NCBI GenBank assembly: GCA_026075535.2
Contig: AP026538.1
Coordinates: 4,030,001 to 4,094,000 of the forward strand
Origin: Tricholoma matsutake
Taxonomy: Eukaryota; Basidiomycota; Agaricomycetes; Agaricales; Tricholomataceae
Reading direction: 5' to 3'
DNA length: 64,000 nucleotides
The notes under the pieces were generated by a model. That model made no database searches. It had not been told where the DNA came from and was given only the letters and a program-made list of their open reading frames with translations. Positions 1-10,145 of this stretch are shown here, one piece after another (the stretch's first letter is position 1; every line of letters begins with the position of its first letter). Position numbers and translations under genes: made by a program.

Positions 1-414
1 ACCATATCTCCAGAATTCTCATTGACGGCGACTCATATTCTGTTAGGCAAAGAATTTACTCTTTGCAATCACTTCTCAGCCGGGGGACCCAAGTTTGGAT
101 TGTTATGAGGGGTGGTACACCACATATTCTCAAAGATGCATGGGTCCAAGCAAATCAAGTCGAAAATGAGAACCAGCATCTCGAGAAAATACGAGGCATA
201 CATGCTCTCAAGGGCAAAGTGCCTACCCTCATTGCAGGCGAAGATGTCTTGATTGACGGTCTCCCTGATACTACTCTTTGGTATCATGTGGGACTCGGGT
301 TGGAAGATACCCATCGTGTTCACCGTCGCACTTTAACTTCAGATATCAGGAATTCCATTACAACCTTCACATCAAAGGCCAAATTCATCAGAGCCATGGT
401 TGACATTGTTAGAA

Positions 415-458
415 GTACATCTGGCAGTAACACCATTTGCTATTGATGCTGATTAAAG
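415..458 (+). other. Intron 1 of the FunK1 relic
   Basis: The donor is GTACAT and the acceptor TTAAAG, with a CTGAT branch-like site just upstream. Splicing joins the frame of the IVR segment to the frame carrying HHDIS without a stop. Confidence 0.7.
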
Positions 459-643
459 ACCAAGTCCTCACCATTTTATGTCATCAGGCCAACATCCTCC
501 ACCATGACATCAGTCCAAACAACATCATGTTGGTTCGCAACGACAATGGAAGAGTACTCCACATTCTTCTTATTGATTTTGACTACGCTTCTATGTCAGA
601 AACGAATAAGGATGGCCCAGATATCGGGGACCATTTCCGGATG

Positions 644-693
644 GTGGGCCTCTTCCCCTTTGCTTTATCATCACTGATTCATCCTCCTAATAG
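644..693 (+). other. Intron 2 of the FunK1 relic
   Basis: The donor is GTGGGC and the acceptor CTAATAG. Splicing joins DHFRM directly to GTPPFMA, the expected family sequence. Confidence 0.75.
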
Positions 694-1187
694 GGAACTC
701 CACCCTTTATGGCCATCGAGATTCTGTTGGAAAGGGTAAAACCTTCCATCACCACCTTTGACATGATTTAGAGTCCGTCCTCTTTGTCATAATATGGATA
801 TGTTCACACATGGAAGGGCCTGAGTTCAAATGCAAAGATGTGGCCCATCTCACCATTCGGAAATGGTCCAATATGGAGTCGGATCTGAGGTCGCTCAGTC
901 ATTTAAAACAGGCACACATTGACGATGCAGAACGGACAATTCTACCAGAGTTCACAAAGTACTGGGAGGATTTTAAGCCCTTTGTATTGAAACTCATCCA
1001 AGCCTTCTTTCCTGAATGCGCCTCCAAACCCAATTCCATTGACCCAGACACAATGGTGGCAATCCTTGAAGCTGCAGAGAAGCACATTGAAGAGCCCTTG
1101 GCACCCAGAGCCTCCACAGAACCCACAGATGTTGAAACAGAGATGTATGAGTACAATCTCTTGAAATATGGGAAAGACTACCGGTGA

Positions 1188-1672
1188 GGTCAAGAGGAAG
1201 CACCAAGGAAGTGGATCAAAATCAGTTCACCAAACACTCAGCCCTCTTCTGCACGTACTCGATTCTCTCATGCCAGTGGTCCCTCTTGCTGTTCCTCTCA
1301 CATTTCCAAACCTAGCAGCTTGCATAACACCATGTCCGAACCACAAGGCCACAATTATGGAGCGTCCTCTATTTAATGTGGTCGGACAACTGCTGGTGTA
1401 TACATGGGAAGGTGTGAACTTGACTTTGATTTATGGAGTTCATATGTAGCCTATGTGTTACATGTCTGTACCCTGTTGTTGTATCAGCTTTCTATGTGGT
1501 TATGTTGTCTGTATGTAGTACAAGATATGCATAGTACTACGGTCATTATCCCAAAGTTTGCGAGGAGATGATGCTATTGGTAATTATGTAACTCAAATTT
1601 GTTGAACAAACAATACCGTGACATGTCTCTTTCACTTCAAACTCCCTACAATTGTGCATGGCATTTTTGCAG
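1188..1672. other. Non-coding stretch between the kinase relic and the split host gene
   Basis: No conserved open frame was recognised. It probably holds 3' flank of the kinase and upstream introns or exons of the next gene. The end (TTTTTGCAG) looks like a splice acceptor. Confidence 0.4.
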
Positions 1673-2230
1673 GTTGGGCTGAGGGAGTCCAGAAAGGCCC
1701 ACAGCCATAGCCCTTACCCGAGGCCACTGGCTAGGGACAGTTATGAAGGAAGATATGCTTCATTGTCAGATCAGCCTAGCCTGCCTATGTCCATTATGGA
1801 GGACCAGGCCCAAGGCAAATTCTTGGCGCCTTCCATGCATAGCAGTGTTACTTCCGGGCTTTCTGACTCAGATTCTCATTCTAAGGTGTCTTTAAGGTCC
1901 AGGTCAGCCAGTGTGTATATTTCCAAGGTTAGTCTGTTCCGTTGTCTATTCTCCGCATAATGTAACCGACTAGTAGGCAATTCGCCATGGTCGGGGGCAG
2001 ATGCACGCAGCAAGCAATCCCCAGGGTCTATCTTTGGAATCACCCATTTTGGATGACTGGGATGGTCGCCAAGAAGAGTTGGAGTCTTTGCAAAGTTTAA
2101 CCTGGGAGCTCGAGCAAACTAATCAACAGCTCGAAATTGATAAGCGTGTACTTGAGGCAAAGAATACAACTCTCCAGTGAGTTGAGCATTTCAAATCAAC
2201 AGTGATGCTGAATTTCCATGAAGGGATGCC
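1673..2230 (+). pseudogene. 5' exons of an unnamed coiled-coil host gene split by Copia
   Basis: After an acceptor at 1671-1672 a Ser-rich exon (VGLRESRKAHSHSP...) runs to 1927. An intron at 1928-2000 follows. The next exon, 2001-2176, encodes a Gln/Glu/Leu-rich helix with coiled-coil character (EELESLQSLTWELEQ, then DKRVLEAKNTTLQ). A 47-nt intron (2177-2223) follows, then seven bases of the next exon. At 2230 the gene is broken by the Copia LTR. Its reading frame resumes at 13986 once the element and one ATGCC copy are set aside, giving DAYSELLDQV and extending the coiled coil. I do not recognise the protein. The upstream start was not found. Confidence 0.65.
2226..2230 (+). repeat. Copia target-site duplication (left copy, ATGCC)
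   Basis: ATGCC directly precedes the left LTR and is repeated exactly after the right LTR at 13981-13985. This shows one intact integration event. Confidence 0.9.
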
Positions 2231-2504
2231 TGTTGGAGCAGACTATATACGCTGCACAGTGGAAGAGACAACACGTTCCTTATAACCTACCTGGGGTTTA
2301 CTTAGACTTACAGCTAGGGTTAGCAGAGGTAAGAACACTGTATTCCTACTACGGTACAGGTTCTCCTTATATACATAATAATAAGGATGTCACATGACTC
2401 AGGAATGTGTTTACCGCATGTATGCGCAGTAAGCGCAGTAACATGCATATGCTGCATGTATTGCCTCATGTATACAGCATGCATCACTGGGATTAATTTC
2501 AACA
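2231..2504 (-). repeat. Copia 3' LTR (left copy)
   Basis: This 274-base LTR has a partner at 13707-13980. They differ at two positions: GATGTC here versus GACGTC, and GCATAT here versus GCGTAT. Both differences are CpG transitions, decayed in this copy. Confidence 0.95.
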
Positions 2505-2513
2505 CCCCCCCTC
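2505..2513 (-). other. Copia polypurine tract
   Basis: A run read as GAGGGGGGG on the minus strand lies immediately inside the 3' LTR, where the primer for plus-strand DNA synthesis is expected. Confidence 0.7.
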
Positions 2514-2536
2514 AAACTGTACAGTGCTCTAAGCAG

Positions 2537-4098
2537 CTAAGTTTGAATCTCGAAAGTAATTCCGAGAGAGTCTCTAAATTTCCTGAATAGGATGGCGCCA
2601 AGGTTCTTTGTGAACATGTCAGCCGGATTATCACTTCCAGGAATGAAAACGACTGTGACTTTGTCATTTTCTATGCATTCGCGGGTGTAGTGGTAGCGAA
2701 TGTCTATATGTTTGGTCCTTCTTTCCTGAACTGGATTTGATCCAATAAAGATGGATCCCTGATTATCAGCGCAGATTGGTACACGCTTCAGTGTATATCC
2801 AAGTTCCTGGAATAAGGACTCTATCCACACTATCTGCCAACAAGTGTTGGAGAGAGCCATATATTCAGCTTCTGTGGATGACAGTGCTACAGTTTTTTGT
2901 AAACGGGACTGCCAGCACACAATGCCACTCGCCAGAGTAGCAAAGTAACCCATTGTAGATCGGCACTTGACAGTGTCAGCTGCCCAATCAGAATCTGTGA
3001 AGGCCTGCAGCCCCTCGGATTTCTCTCCATCATAGACTATACTGTACTTCTGGGTTCCCACCAGATAGCGCATTATGTACATTGCTTTGTCTAGATGTTC
3101 TTGGCTAGGATTAGCCGAGAATTGCGACATCTTGATTACTGCGTAAGCAATATCAGGTCGCGTTCCGAGCATCAGATACAATAAAGATCCAATCACAGAC
3201 TGATATTTCGATCTAAGCGCCACGTTTGGCGTCGCTGTGTTCTCCAATGGTTTGTAGCCAGTCGGGAGCGGAGTGGGGGCAACTTTGGCATTTGTCATCT
3301 CGAACCTCTTGAGCACTTTGGCGAGATATTCTGTTTGATCGAGTTTGACTTTTGTAGCGGTCTGGGTGACGCGCATGCCTAAGAATTCCGTGACTTTTTC
3401 AGTACTACGGCACTCCCAATGCTTCAGGCAAGCATTCTTCTTTTCATCCACAAGTTTCTTGTTCTTGCCCATGAACAAGCCATTGTCAACATAGACTAGC
3501 GCAATAATGATGCTGCCTGTCTTAGGATCCTTGTGTATGAAGATGCCGGCATCGGAGCTGGCGCGCACAAACCCAATGGTGCGCATAAATGCCTCTAGCT
3601 CTTTCCACCATGCTAGTGAAGCCTGTTTAAGGCCATACAATGCTCGGCGTAAGCGCATTACTTTGCGCTCTTTACCCTCGAGTCTGAAACCCTCGGGTTG
3701 ATCCATATAGATCTCCTCATCAAGTTTGCCATATAAAAATGCGGTTTTTACATCTAGACCGGTCATATACATGCCTTCTAGAGACGCAAGGGCAAACATG
3801 AGGCGTACGGTCTCGTAGCAGACTACTGGTGAGAAAATCTCATCAAAGTCAACACCTTCGACTTGTGAAAAGCCTTTGGCCACGAGTCTGGCTCGTTTTC
3901 TTCCATCCGATTTCATGGAGAAAACCCATCTATTTTTGATCGTTTTCTGATCATGTGGAAGATCGACGATATCATAGACTTGTCGCTTGCGAAGAGCCTC
4001 TAACTCTTCACGACAAGCCTGTTTCCACTCAAGTTGCTGCTGCCGGGGTAGGCGCGCAATATCGCAAAATTGGTTTGGAACTAGGCTTTTTCCGCTTG
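2537..4098 (-). pseudogene. Copia reverse transcriptase and RNase H part of gag-pol (C-terminal portion)
   Basis: The frame is open from the Gypsy insertion point at 4098 down to 2537. It begins with the conserved lead-in WKQACREELEAL and IKNRWVFSMKSDG, followed by ARLVAKGFSQ and DVKTAFLYG of the reverse transcriptase. The catalytic box reads YVDN at about 3482-3493 instead of YVDD. RNase H follows (TDSDWAADTVKCRST, STEAEYMAL, TKHIDIRYHY). The change to Asn fits a CpG transition (GACGAT to GACAAT) and should inactivate the enzyme. There is no internal stop. The first Met (3916) is only an ORF-finder start. The true protein began at the gag end near 13490. Confidence 0.92.
4094..4098 (+). repeat. 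Gypsy target-site duplication (left copy, GCTTG)
   Basis: GCTTG abuts the left Gypsy LTR and is repeated exactly at 10146-10150. Confidence 0.9.
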
Positions 4099-4524
4099 TG
4101 TAAGGGGACTAAGGGGGTGCCCTGTGTGTTTTTCCTATTTTTTATGTTCGTCCCATATTTTTCCCCACCTCATTTCCTTCTATTCTTCATTTTCTATGAT
4201 TTTTCCGGATTTTATTACTAATTTTCCCTTGCTATCATGTTTGTATATGTTGACACTTTTATATTTAGAGGCGGAGTACCCCTTCCGACACATACCCCTT
4301 GGTATGATGTCATTCGGCGGCCTTGATCCGCCTATCTCCGCCTTTTTCTATTTTTAGGTTATATTTGATTTTTGTCGTCTTCACATATACTGGGCATCAG
4401 CAAGGGGATCCTTAGAGTTTTCTCTTCGGATTTCCCTTTGCTAGGTGCGCCCCCAATGCCTGTATTATGTAGTATAATTTTAACTTCGGATTTCCCTTTG
4501 CTAGAGGCTTAGGTTGCCCTTATA
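4099..4524 (+). repeat. Gypsy 5' LTR
   Basis: This LTR is identical to 9720-10145 except for one CpG site near 4330. It contains TATA-like stretches (near 4250 and 4360). The short direct repeat 'acttcggatttccctttgc' occurs twice near its 3' end (starting at about 4424 and 4483). Confidence 0.95.
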
Positions 4525-4526
4525 GT

Positions 4527-4536
4527 AGAAAACTCT
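4527..4536 (+). promoter_or_regulatory. Candidate Gypsy primer-binding site (self-priming type)
   Basis: AGAAAACTCT, two bases after the 5' LTR, is perfectly complementary to AGAGTTTTCT at 4414-4423 within the LTR. Tf1/sushi-type chromoviruses are known to prime from a folded 5' end of their own RNA. No tRNA 3'-end complement is apparent here. Confidence 0.5.
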
Positions 4537-4690
4537 CCCCTAAGGCCCGAAAATCGCGAACGCGCTGCCCAAAATAGGCAGGTACGGACTGGACGACGCT
4601 TCCCAAAGCTCCACAGAGTCCCTACACACCGTTCCAGATACTCTCGCCTTTATTGCGCCGCCATTTTCGCCAAACGCGCTCCCTAGCGAC

Positions 4691-5809
4691 ATGGACGCAT
4701 CAGAACGCTTCGACGCGCTTGAAAGCGACGTTTCCGGAATGCGCGCGCAAATCGACTCGCTTAAATCTACGATTGAAAACTTCGTTAGGACCCTCCAGGC
4801 TAACCCTACGACTAATAGTTCCCCCTTCACGACTCCAAGCGCACCCAACAACGATGTTTTGCCAAACGCGTCCACTAAGGAACGTGCCCAGATCAAACCG
4901 TCCCCCCCCGCCGAATTTAATGGTGCACGTGCGCAGGGACGTGCATTCCTTAATTCCTGTGAGTTATACATTAGTCTCCAGTCGCATCAATTCGTCGATG
5001 AGGCTGCAAAAATTTATTGGGCCTTCACATACATGAAATCTGAACGCGCCTATCTCTATGTGGACCGTATCCTACGTCAAACTAAAGAACTCGGTTCTCT
5101 ACCTTTCTCCACTTGGGGTGACTTTCGAGCTGAGTTCGTACGCCACTTCTGCCCCCTCAATGAACGCCACCGAGCAGTGACACGACTTGAGTCATCCACT
5201 TACCACCAGGGACGTCGATCCGTGGACGACTATATCGATGAGTTCAAGGATTTGGTGGACATGGCAGGGTATGGGAGTGGGTTACCAGTGGTGGTGAAGT
5301 TCCGACGGGGACTCAACCGAGAAATTCAGGACCAGATTGCACAGATGTTGGAAGGGCGCCCAGCGGACGATGATATCCTTGCTTGGTATGAAGCTGCTTC
5401 ACTCTGTGACGAGAACCGACTCACAAATGCGGCGTTTAATGCTGCATTCCGTGCTCCAACTACCACTCATACACCCTACACCTTCAATCGAAGCCTCCCC
5501 CGCCCTAACCCCATTCCTGCTCGTCAAACTCCCACACCAGCCGTCAATATCCCAGTACCAATGGATGTTGATGCAGCCCGCAGCCGTGCACGTAAGTTGG
5601 ATCTCTGCTACCGTTGTGGGGAACCTGGACACAGGGCTGGAGCGTGTCCCCATCGTCAGGATATCCGCATGCTCACCCCCGAGGGACGAGACGAACTCCT
5701 GCAAGATCTGTTGGCACTTGTAGATGTTGAGGAAGCGAAGGATCAAGTTGCAGAGGAGGTTAAGCTGGAAGTTGTAGAGGAGCAGGATTTTCCTATTCGC
5801 AGCGAGTGA
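4691..5809 (+). CDS. gag: Gypsy gag (372 aa)
   Basis: Gag is the structural protein that forms the intracellular particle and packages element RNA. The N-terminus has a coiled-coil-like heptad stretch (about residues 5-40). A retrotransposon gag core follows (FRAEFVRHFCPLNERHRA and SVDDYIDEFKDLV, about 140-200), then a Pro/Thr-rich linker and one CX2CX4HX4C zinc knuckle at residues 306-319 (CYRCGEPGHRAGAC). The ORF is intact. Its stop at 5807-5809 overlaps the pol frame, which is open from 5764. The start is the first in-frame ATG after the leader. Confidence 0.93.
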   Translation: MDASERFDALESDVSGMRAQIDSLKSTIENFVRTLQANPTTNSSPFTTPSAPNNDVLPNASTKERAQIKPSPPAEFNGARAQGRAFLNSCELYISLQSHQFVDEAAKIYWAFTYMKSERAYLYVDRILRQTKELGSLPFSTWGDFRAEFVRHFCPLNERHRAVTRLESSTYHQGRRSVDDYIDEFKDLVDMAGYGSGLPVVVKFRRGLNREIQDQIAQMLEGRPADDDILAWYEAASLCDENRLTNAAFNAAFRAPTTTHTPYTFNRSLPRPNPIPARQTPTPAVNIPVPMDVDAARSRARKLDLCYRCGEPGHRAGACPHRQDIRMLTPEGRDELLQDLLALVDVEEAKDQVAEEVKLEVVEEQDFPIRSE

Positions 5810-8800
5810 ATCGTACGCCCTCACTGCCTGTCCATAACCGCTTTGAAGTCTTGTCAGTTGAATCCCTGGAGAATGAATCCATTTCTGTGACTGCTCCCCT
5901 CTCTGACCCTTCGAAGTTGGCTAAAGACATACCTGCTCTCCCCATCTCTCCTTCTACTCCACGTCCCAAAATTAAATCATGGGAGCGTAAACTACCACGC
6001 AAGTATATTGTGGCATCCACTCCCTCTGCACATTCCTTAAACCTAGCCATCGAACTGCAGACGACCGACACTGGACAGATACTCGGTGTCTCTGCGCTCC
6101 TGGACTCTGGTGCGACTGGTCTCTTCATCGATTCCCATCTGGTACAACAACATCGTCTAAATACTCGCTCACTCTCACGTCCGATACCTGTATATAACGT
6201 GGATGGATCCCCAAATGAAGCTGGTGCCATCCGAGAGGTTGCAGACCTGGTTCTCCGTTACAAAGATCATAGTGAGTGTGCCCTTTTTGCTGTCACTCAA
6301 TTAGGAAAGCAAAAGGCGATTTTGGGATATCCATGGCTTCGAGACCATAACCCAGAGGTCGACTGGCGCACCGGGGAGGTTACCATGAGCCGATGTCCAT
6401 CCCGCTGTCGGACGTGTTTCACAGAAGCCAGGCAAGAACGTCGTGGACAGAAGGCGGCAATACGACGAACTCAGAAGTGTCGTGCTGGACCCCTGCCTAT
6501 ACCTGAAGTAGAATTGGAAGGGGTTCCTGATCTAATGCCGGACTCGGATGATGATGATGAGGACCCAGAGGAAGTGGAGGAGGGTGATCGGATCTTTTAC
6601 ACTGCGATTCGCTCATCGCATGAGGTGTGTGCCACATCGAACATATCCCAACGCCTCGCCGAGGCCTTCCACAAAAACAACGCTGCTAAATCCTCTACTA
6701 ACTCCTTACTCCCTCATCTCCATGAGTTTGAAGACGTGTTCTCCAAGGAGTCATTCGACTCTCTTCCTGCGCGTAAGCCATGGGATCACGCGATTGAACT
6801 CACCCCCGGCGCAACCCCTTCATCCTGCAAGGTCTATCCTCTCTCTCCGGAGGAACAACGGCAGCTTGACCAGTTCATCGACGAGCACCTGGCCTCTGGA
6901 CGTATTCGACCATCAAAGTCACCCATGGCCTCTCCCTTTTTCTTTGTCAAGAAGAAGGATGGCTCACTTCGACCGGTTCAAGACTACAGAAGACTCAACA
7001 ACATCACGGTCAAAAATCGCTACCCACTACCCCTCATCTCCGAACTCGTAAACCAGCTCCGTGGAGCCCGATACTTCACCAAGCTCGATGTCCGTTGGGG
7101 CTATAATAATGTGAGGATAAAGGAGGGAGATGAGTGGAAGGCAGCCTTTCGTACCAACCGTGGTCTTTTTGAACCGCTTGTCATGTTCTTTGGCCTTACT
7201 AATAGCCCTGCCACCTTTCAGACCATGATGAACGACATCTTCCATGACCTCATCCTCGAAGGCGTTGTCTGCATCTATCTCGACGACATCCTCATCTTCA
7301 CTCGCACGGTTGAAGAGCACCGTCGCATCACGCGCCTCGTCCTAGAGCGACTTCGACGGTACAAACTCTACCTTCGTCAGGACAAATGCGAGTTCGAAAG
7401 GACCAAGATCGAGTACCTCGGCCTGATTATCTCGGAGGGTCAAGTGGAGATGGATCCTATCAAGGTAAATGGGGTCACAGCTTGGCCTACGCCCACGAAC
7501 AAGAAGGAGGTGCAGTCTTTCCTGGGCTTCATCAATTTTTATCGGCGTTTTATCAAGGATTTCTCACATCATGCACGACCGCTGTTCGACTTGACAGGAA
7601 AGGAGGCATGGAGGTGGGATAATGCACAACAGGAGGCGTTCGAAAAGCTTAAGGAGATGGTCACTTCCGCTCCGATCCTTACCTTTGCTGACGATTCGCG
7701 TCCTTTTCGTGTAGAAGCCGACAGTTCTGACTTTGCGACGGGCGCTGTGTTGTCTCAGCAGTCTCCGGAGGACCAGAAGTGGCATCCTGTTGCGTTCTAC
7801 TCCAAAAGCCTTAGTGCTGTAGAGAGAAACTACGAGATCCATGACAAGGAGATGTTGGCGATAATGCGTGCGCTTGAGGAGTGGCGACACTTCCTCGAGG
7901 GTGCCCAACACAAGGTGGAAATTTGGACGGATCACAAGAACCTCGAGTACTTCATGACAGCCAAGAAATTGAACCGTCGTCAAGCTCGTTGGTCCCTGTA
8001 TCTATCTAGATTCGACTTCTCCTTGCACCACTGTCCGGGTCGCAGCATGGGGAAGACCGATGCCCTATCCCGACGTGCAGACCATGGGGATGGCAGCGGT
8101 GACAACCAAAACATTGTGCTGTTGCAGCCAGACCTGTTCACCATTCGGGCACTGGAAGGCATCGTACCCCAGGGCGAGGAGCGGGACATTCTACGTGACA
8201 TTCGTCACGCAAACCGTAGCGGTTTACATGAGGATGTTGTCGCCCGAGCTGTTAAAGAACTGAGGAAGGGATCGAACCTTTCCTTACGTGCGGCAGAGTG
8301 GGCTGAAAAGGAGGACTTGTTGTATTTCAGGGATCGCATCTATGTTCCCAATGACCCAGACCTTCGCCGGCGCATCATATCCCAACACCATGACTCACAG
8401 ATTGCTGGCCACCCCGGACGCTGGAAGACCTTGGAGCTCACCTCACGGAACTATTGGTGGCCACAAATGTCACGGCTCATTGGTCAGTATTGTCGCACTT
8501 GTGACCTTTGCTTACGCACCAAGGTCCCTCGTCGCAAGCCTATTGGTGAGCTACACCCTCTTCCTGTTCCAGAGAGTCGTTGGGATGTCGTCAGCGTCGA
8601 CTTTGTGGTGGAATTGCCAGAGTCAAACGGGTTTGATGCGGTGATGTGCACAGTTGACTCAGTGGGAAAACGCGCTCACTTCATTCCCACTCACACCACT
8701 GTCAGTGCCCTAGGTGCCGCTCGACTCTACCTCCACCACGTGTGGAAGTTACATGGACTTCCTGGTGCCTTCCTCTCGGATCGTGGCCCTCAGTTCATGG

Positions 8801-9177
8801 CAGAGTTCACTCGTGAGCTGTACCGACTCCTGGGGATCAAACTCCTCGCTTCAACTGCTTATCACCCACAAACTGATGGCCAGACGGAGCGAGTCAACCA
8901 GGAACTGGAGCAGTACATCCGCCTCTTTGTCAATGAACGCCAGGACGATTGGGATGATCTCCTTCCTTTGGCCGAGTTTGGGTACAACAACCATGTCCAT
9001 GCTTCCACTCAACAGACCCCTTTCCTCTTAGACACTGGACGACATCCACGCATGGGATTTGAACCTCGCCAAACTCCCTCACACATCGAGACAGTGAATG
9101 AGTTCACAGAACGCATGAGGGATAGCTTGGAGGAGGCAAGGGCAGCCTTAGCAAAGGCGAAGGACGACATGGCGTGA
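5764..9177 (+). pseudogene. pol: Gypsy pol: protease, reverse transcriptase, RNase H, integrase (stopped before its C-terminus)
   Basis: This polyprotein carries out reverse transcription and integration. The frame is -1 relative to gag and overlaps its last 46 bases, so expression needs frameshifting or re-initiation. I saw no classical slippery heptamer. Numbering from 5806: protease LLDSGATG (D100); reverse transcriptase YLDD (491-494); RNase H VEADSSDFATGAVLS and TDHKNLEYF (near 708). Integrase has the HHCC finger (HDSQIAGHPG, then YCRTCDLC) and catalytic D932, D992 and E1028 with 35 residues between the last two. All key residues are present. The TGA at 9175-9177 sits where Arg is expected (DMA-stop-FYNQ) and the same frame stays open after it to 9708, so one CGA-to-TGA change breaks an otherwise intact pol. 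Confidence 0.93.
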
Positions 9178-9708
9178 TTTTACAACCAGCGCCACTCCCC
9201 AACCCCTCAGTACAAGGTTGGTGATCGAGTTTATCTTGACTCCAGTGACATCTCCACTACACGTCCATCCAAGAAACTTGCTCATCGCTTCTTGGGACCT
9301 TTCCCCATTGTCAAGTGCGTTGGAACACATGCCTATCGTCTACGCCTCCCAGCCTCCATGTCCAGACTCCATCCCGTCTTCCATGTCGTCAAGTTGCTTC
9401 CAGCTCCCCCAGATCCGTTCCGGGGACGCCATTCACACCCACCACCACCACCTACAGTGATCGAGGGAGAACCCCAATATGAAGTCGAGTCAATCTTGGA
9501 CAGCCGTTTGCGTCGAGGAAAACTCCAGTATTTGGTACATTGGAAGGGTTATGGGTATGAGGAGAACTCATGGGTCGAAGAGTCTGACGTAAATGCCCCT
9601 CGGTTAATCAAGGAATTCCACCGACGGCACACTGCTGCACCGCGTCGCATTCAAGTCACGGACTTTGGTCGTATACGATTTCGAATGCATCGGGGCGATG
9701 CATCTTAG
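9178..9708 (+). pseudogene. pol: Gypsy pol C-terminus: integrase GPY/F-like region and chromodomain
   Basis: This continues the pol frame past the TGA. It holds the integrase C-terminal region (YKVGDRVYLD, then RFLGPFPIVK) and the usual LHPVFHVVKL segment. A chromodomain follows (YEVESILDSRL, LQYLVHWKGYG, SWVEESD). In chromoviruses this domain directs integration by binding modified histone H3. The aromatic residues Y, W and W expected of a methyl-lysine cage are present. It cannot be made as part of pol unless the TGA is read through. Confidence 0.92.
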
Positions 9709-9719
9709 AGAGGGGGTGA
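9707..9719 (+). other. Gypsy polypurine tract
   Basis: The purine-rich AGAGAGGGGGTGA lies immediately upstream of the 3' LTR. Confidence 0.75.
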
Positions 9720-10145
9720 TGTAAGGGGACTAAGGGGGTGCCCTGTGTGTTTTTCCTATTTTTTATGTTCGTCCCATATTTTTCCCCACCTCATTTCCTT
9801 CTATTCTTCATTTTCTATGATTTTTCCGGATTTTATTACTAATTTTCCCTTGCTATCATGTTTGTATATGTTGACACTTTTATATTTAGAGGCGGAGTAC
9901 CCCTTCCGACACATACCCCTTGGTATGATGTCATTCGGCGGCCTTGATCCACCTATCTCCGCCTTTTTCTATTTTTAGGTTATATTTGATTTTTGTCGTC
10001 TTCACATATACTGGGCATCAGCAAGGGGATCCTTAGAGTTTTCTCTTCGGATTTCCCTTTGCTAGGTGCGCCCCCAATGCCTGTATTATGTAGTATAATT
10101 TTAACTTCGGATTTCCCTTTGCTAGAGGCTTAGGTTGCCCTTATA
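9720..10145 (+). repeat. Gypsy 3' LTR
   Basis: This is the partner of 4099-4524, with one mismatch (CCA where the 5' copy has CCG). GCTTG follows directly. Confidence 0.95.

Larger units (their letters stand above)
1..1187 (+). pseudogene. FunK1-type fungal protein kinase, 5'-truncated by the window edge and decayed
   Basis: The FunK1 family is a fungal kinase-like family expanded in basidiomycetes. The frame is open from the first bases (residues ISRILIDGDSYS). It gives the N-lobe pattern (LLSRGTQVWIV, then KFIRAMVDIV), the catalytic loop HHDISPNNIML, a DFG-equivalent LIDFDYA, then GTPPFMAIEIL, HDLESVLFVIIWIC and a C-terminal helical region ending at 1187. Two introns restore the frame: 415-458 (44 nt) and 644-693 (50 nt). 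Two lesions remain between the third exon and HDLES: a one-base frame change in the G/A run at about 734-740 and an in-frame TGA at 759-761 where Arg would fit. The C-terminal exon after these is fully open. I read it as a recent pseudogene. An extra 36-nt intron at 736-771 was considered but would delete part of HDLES. The true start lies outside the window. Confidence 0.8.
4099..10145 (+). mobile_element. Chromodomain Gypsy (chromovirus) inserted in the Copia pol gene
   Basis: The element has two 426-base LTRs (starting TGTAAGG, ending CCTTATA) flanked by GCTTG. Inside are gag with a zinc knuckle, then pol with protease, reverse transcriptase, RNase H, integrase and a C-terminal chromodomain: the full Gypsy order. 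The LTRs differ at one base (CCG here, CCA in the right copy), so insertion is very recent. The only obvious coding lesion is one TGA between the integrase core and its C-terminal part. It lies opposite in strand to its host Copia. Confidence 0.96.

Noticed and set aside
736..771. 36-base intron in the FunK1 relic
   Set aside because: It has GT and AG borders but would remove most of HDLES and shift the frame. A one-base frame change plus TGA explains the sequence better.
4124..4357. 77-codon ORF found twice (also 9745-9978)
   Set aside because: Both lie inside the Gypsy LTRs and are chance open frames in T-rich DNA.
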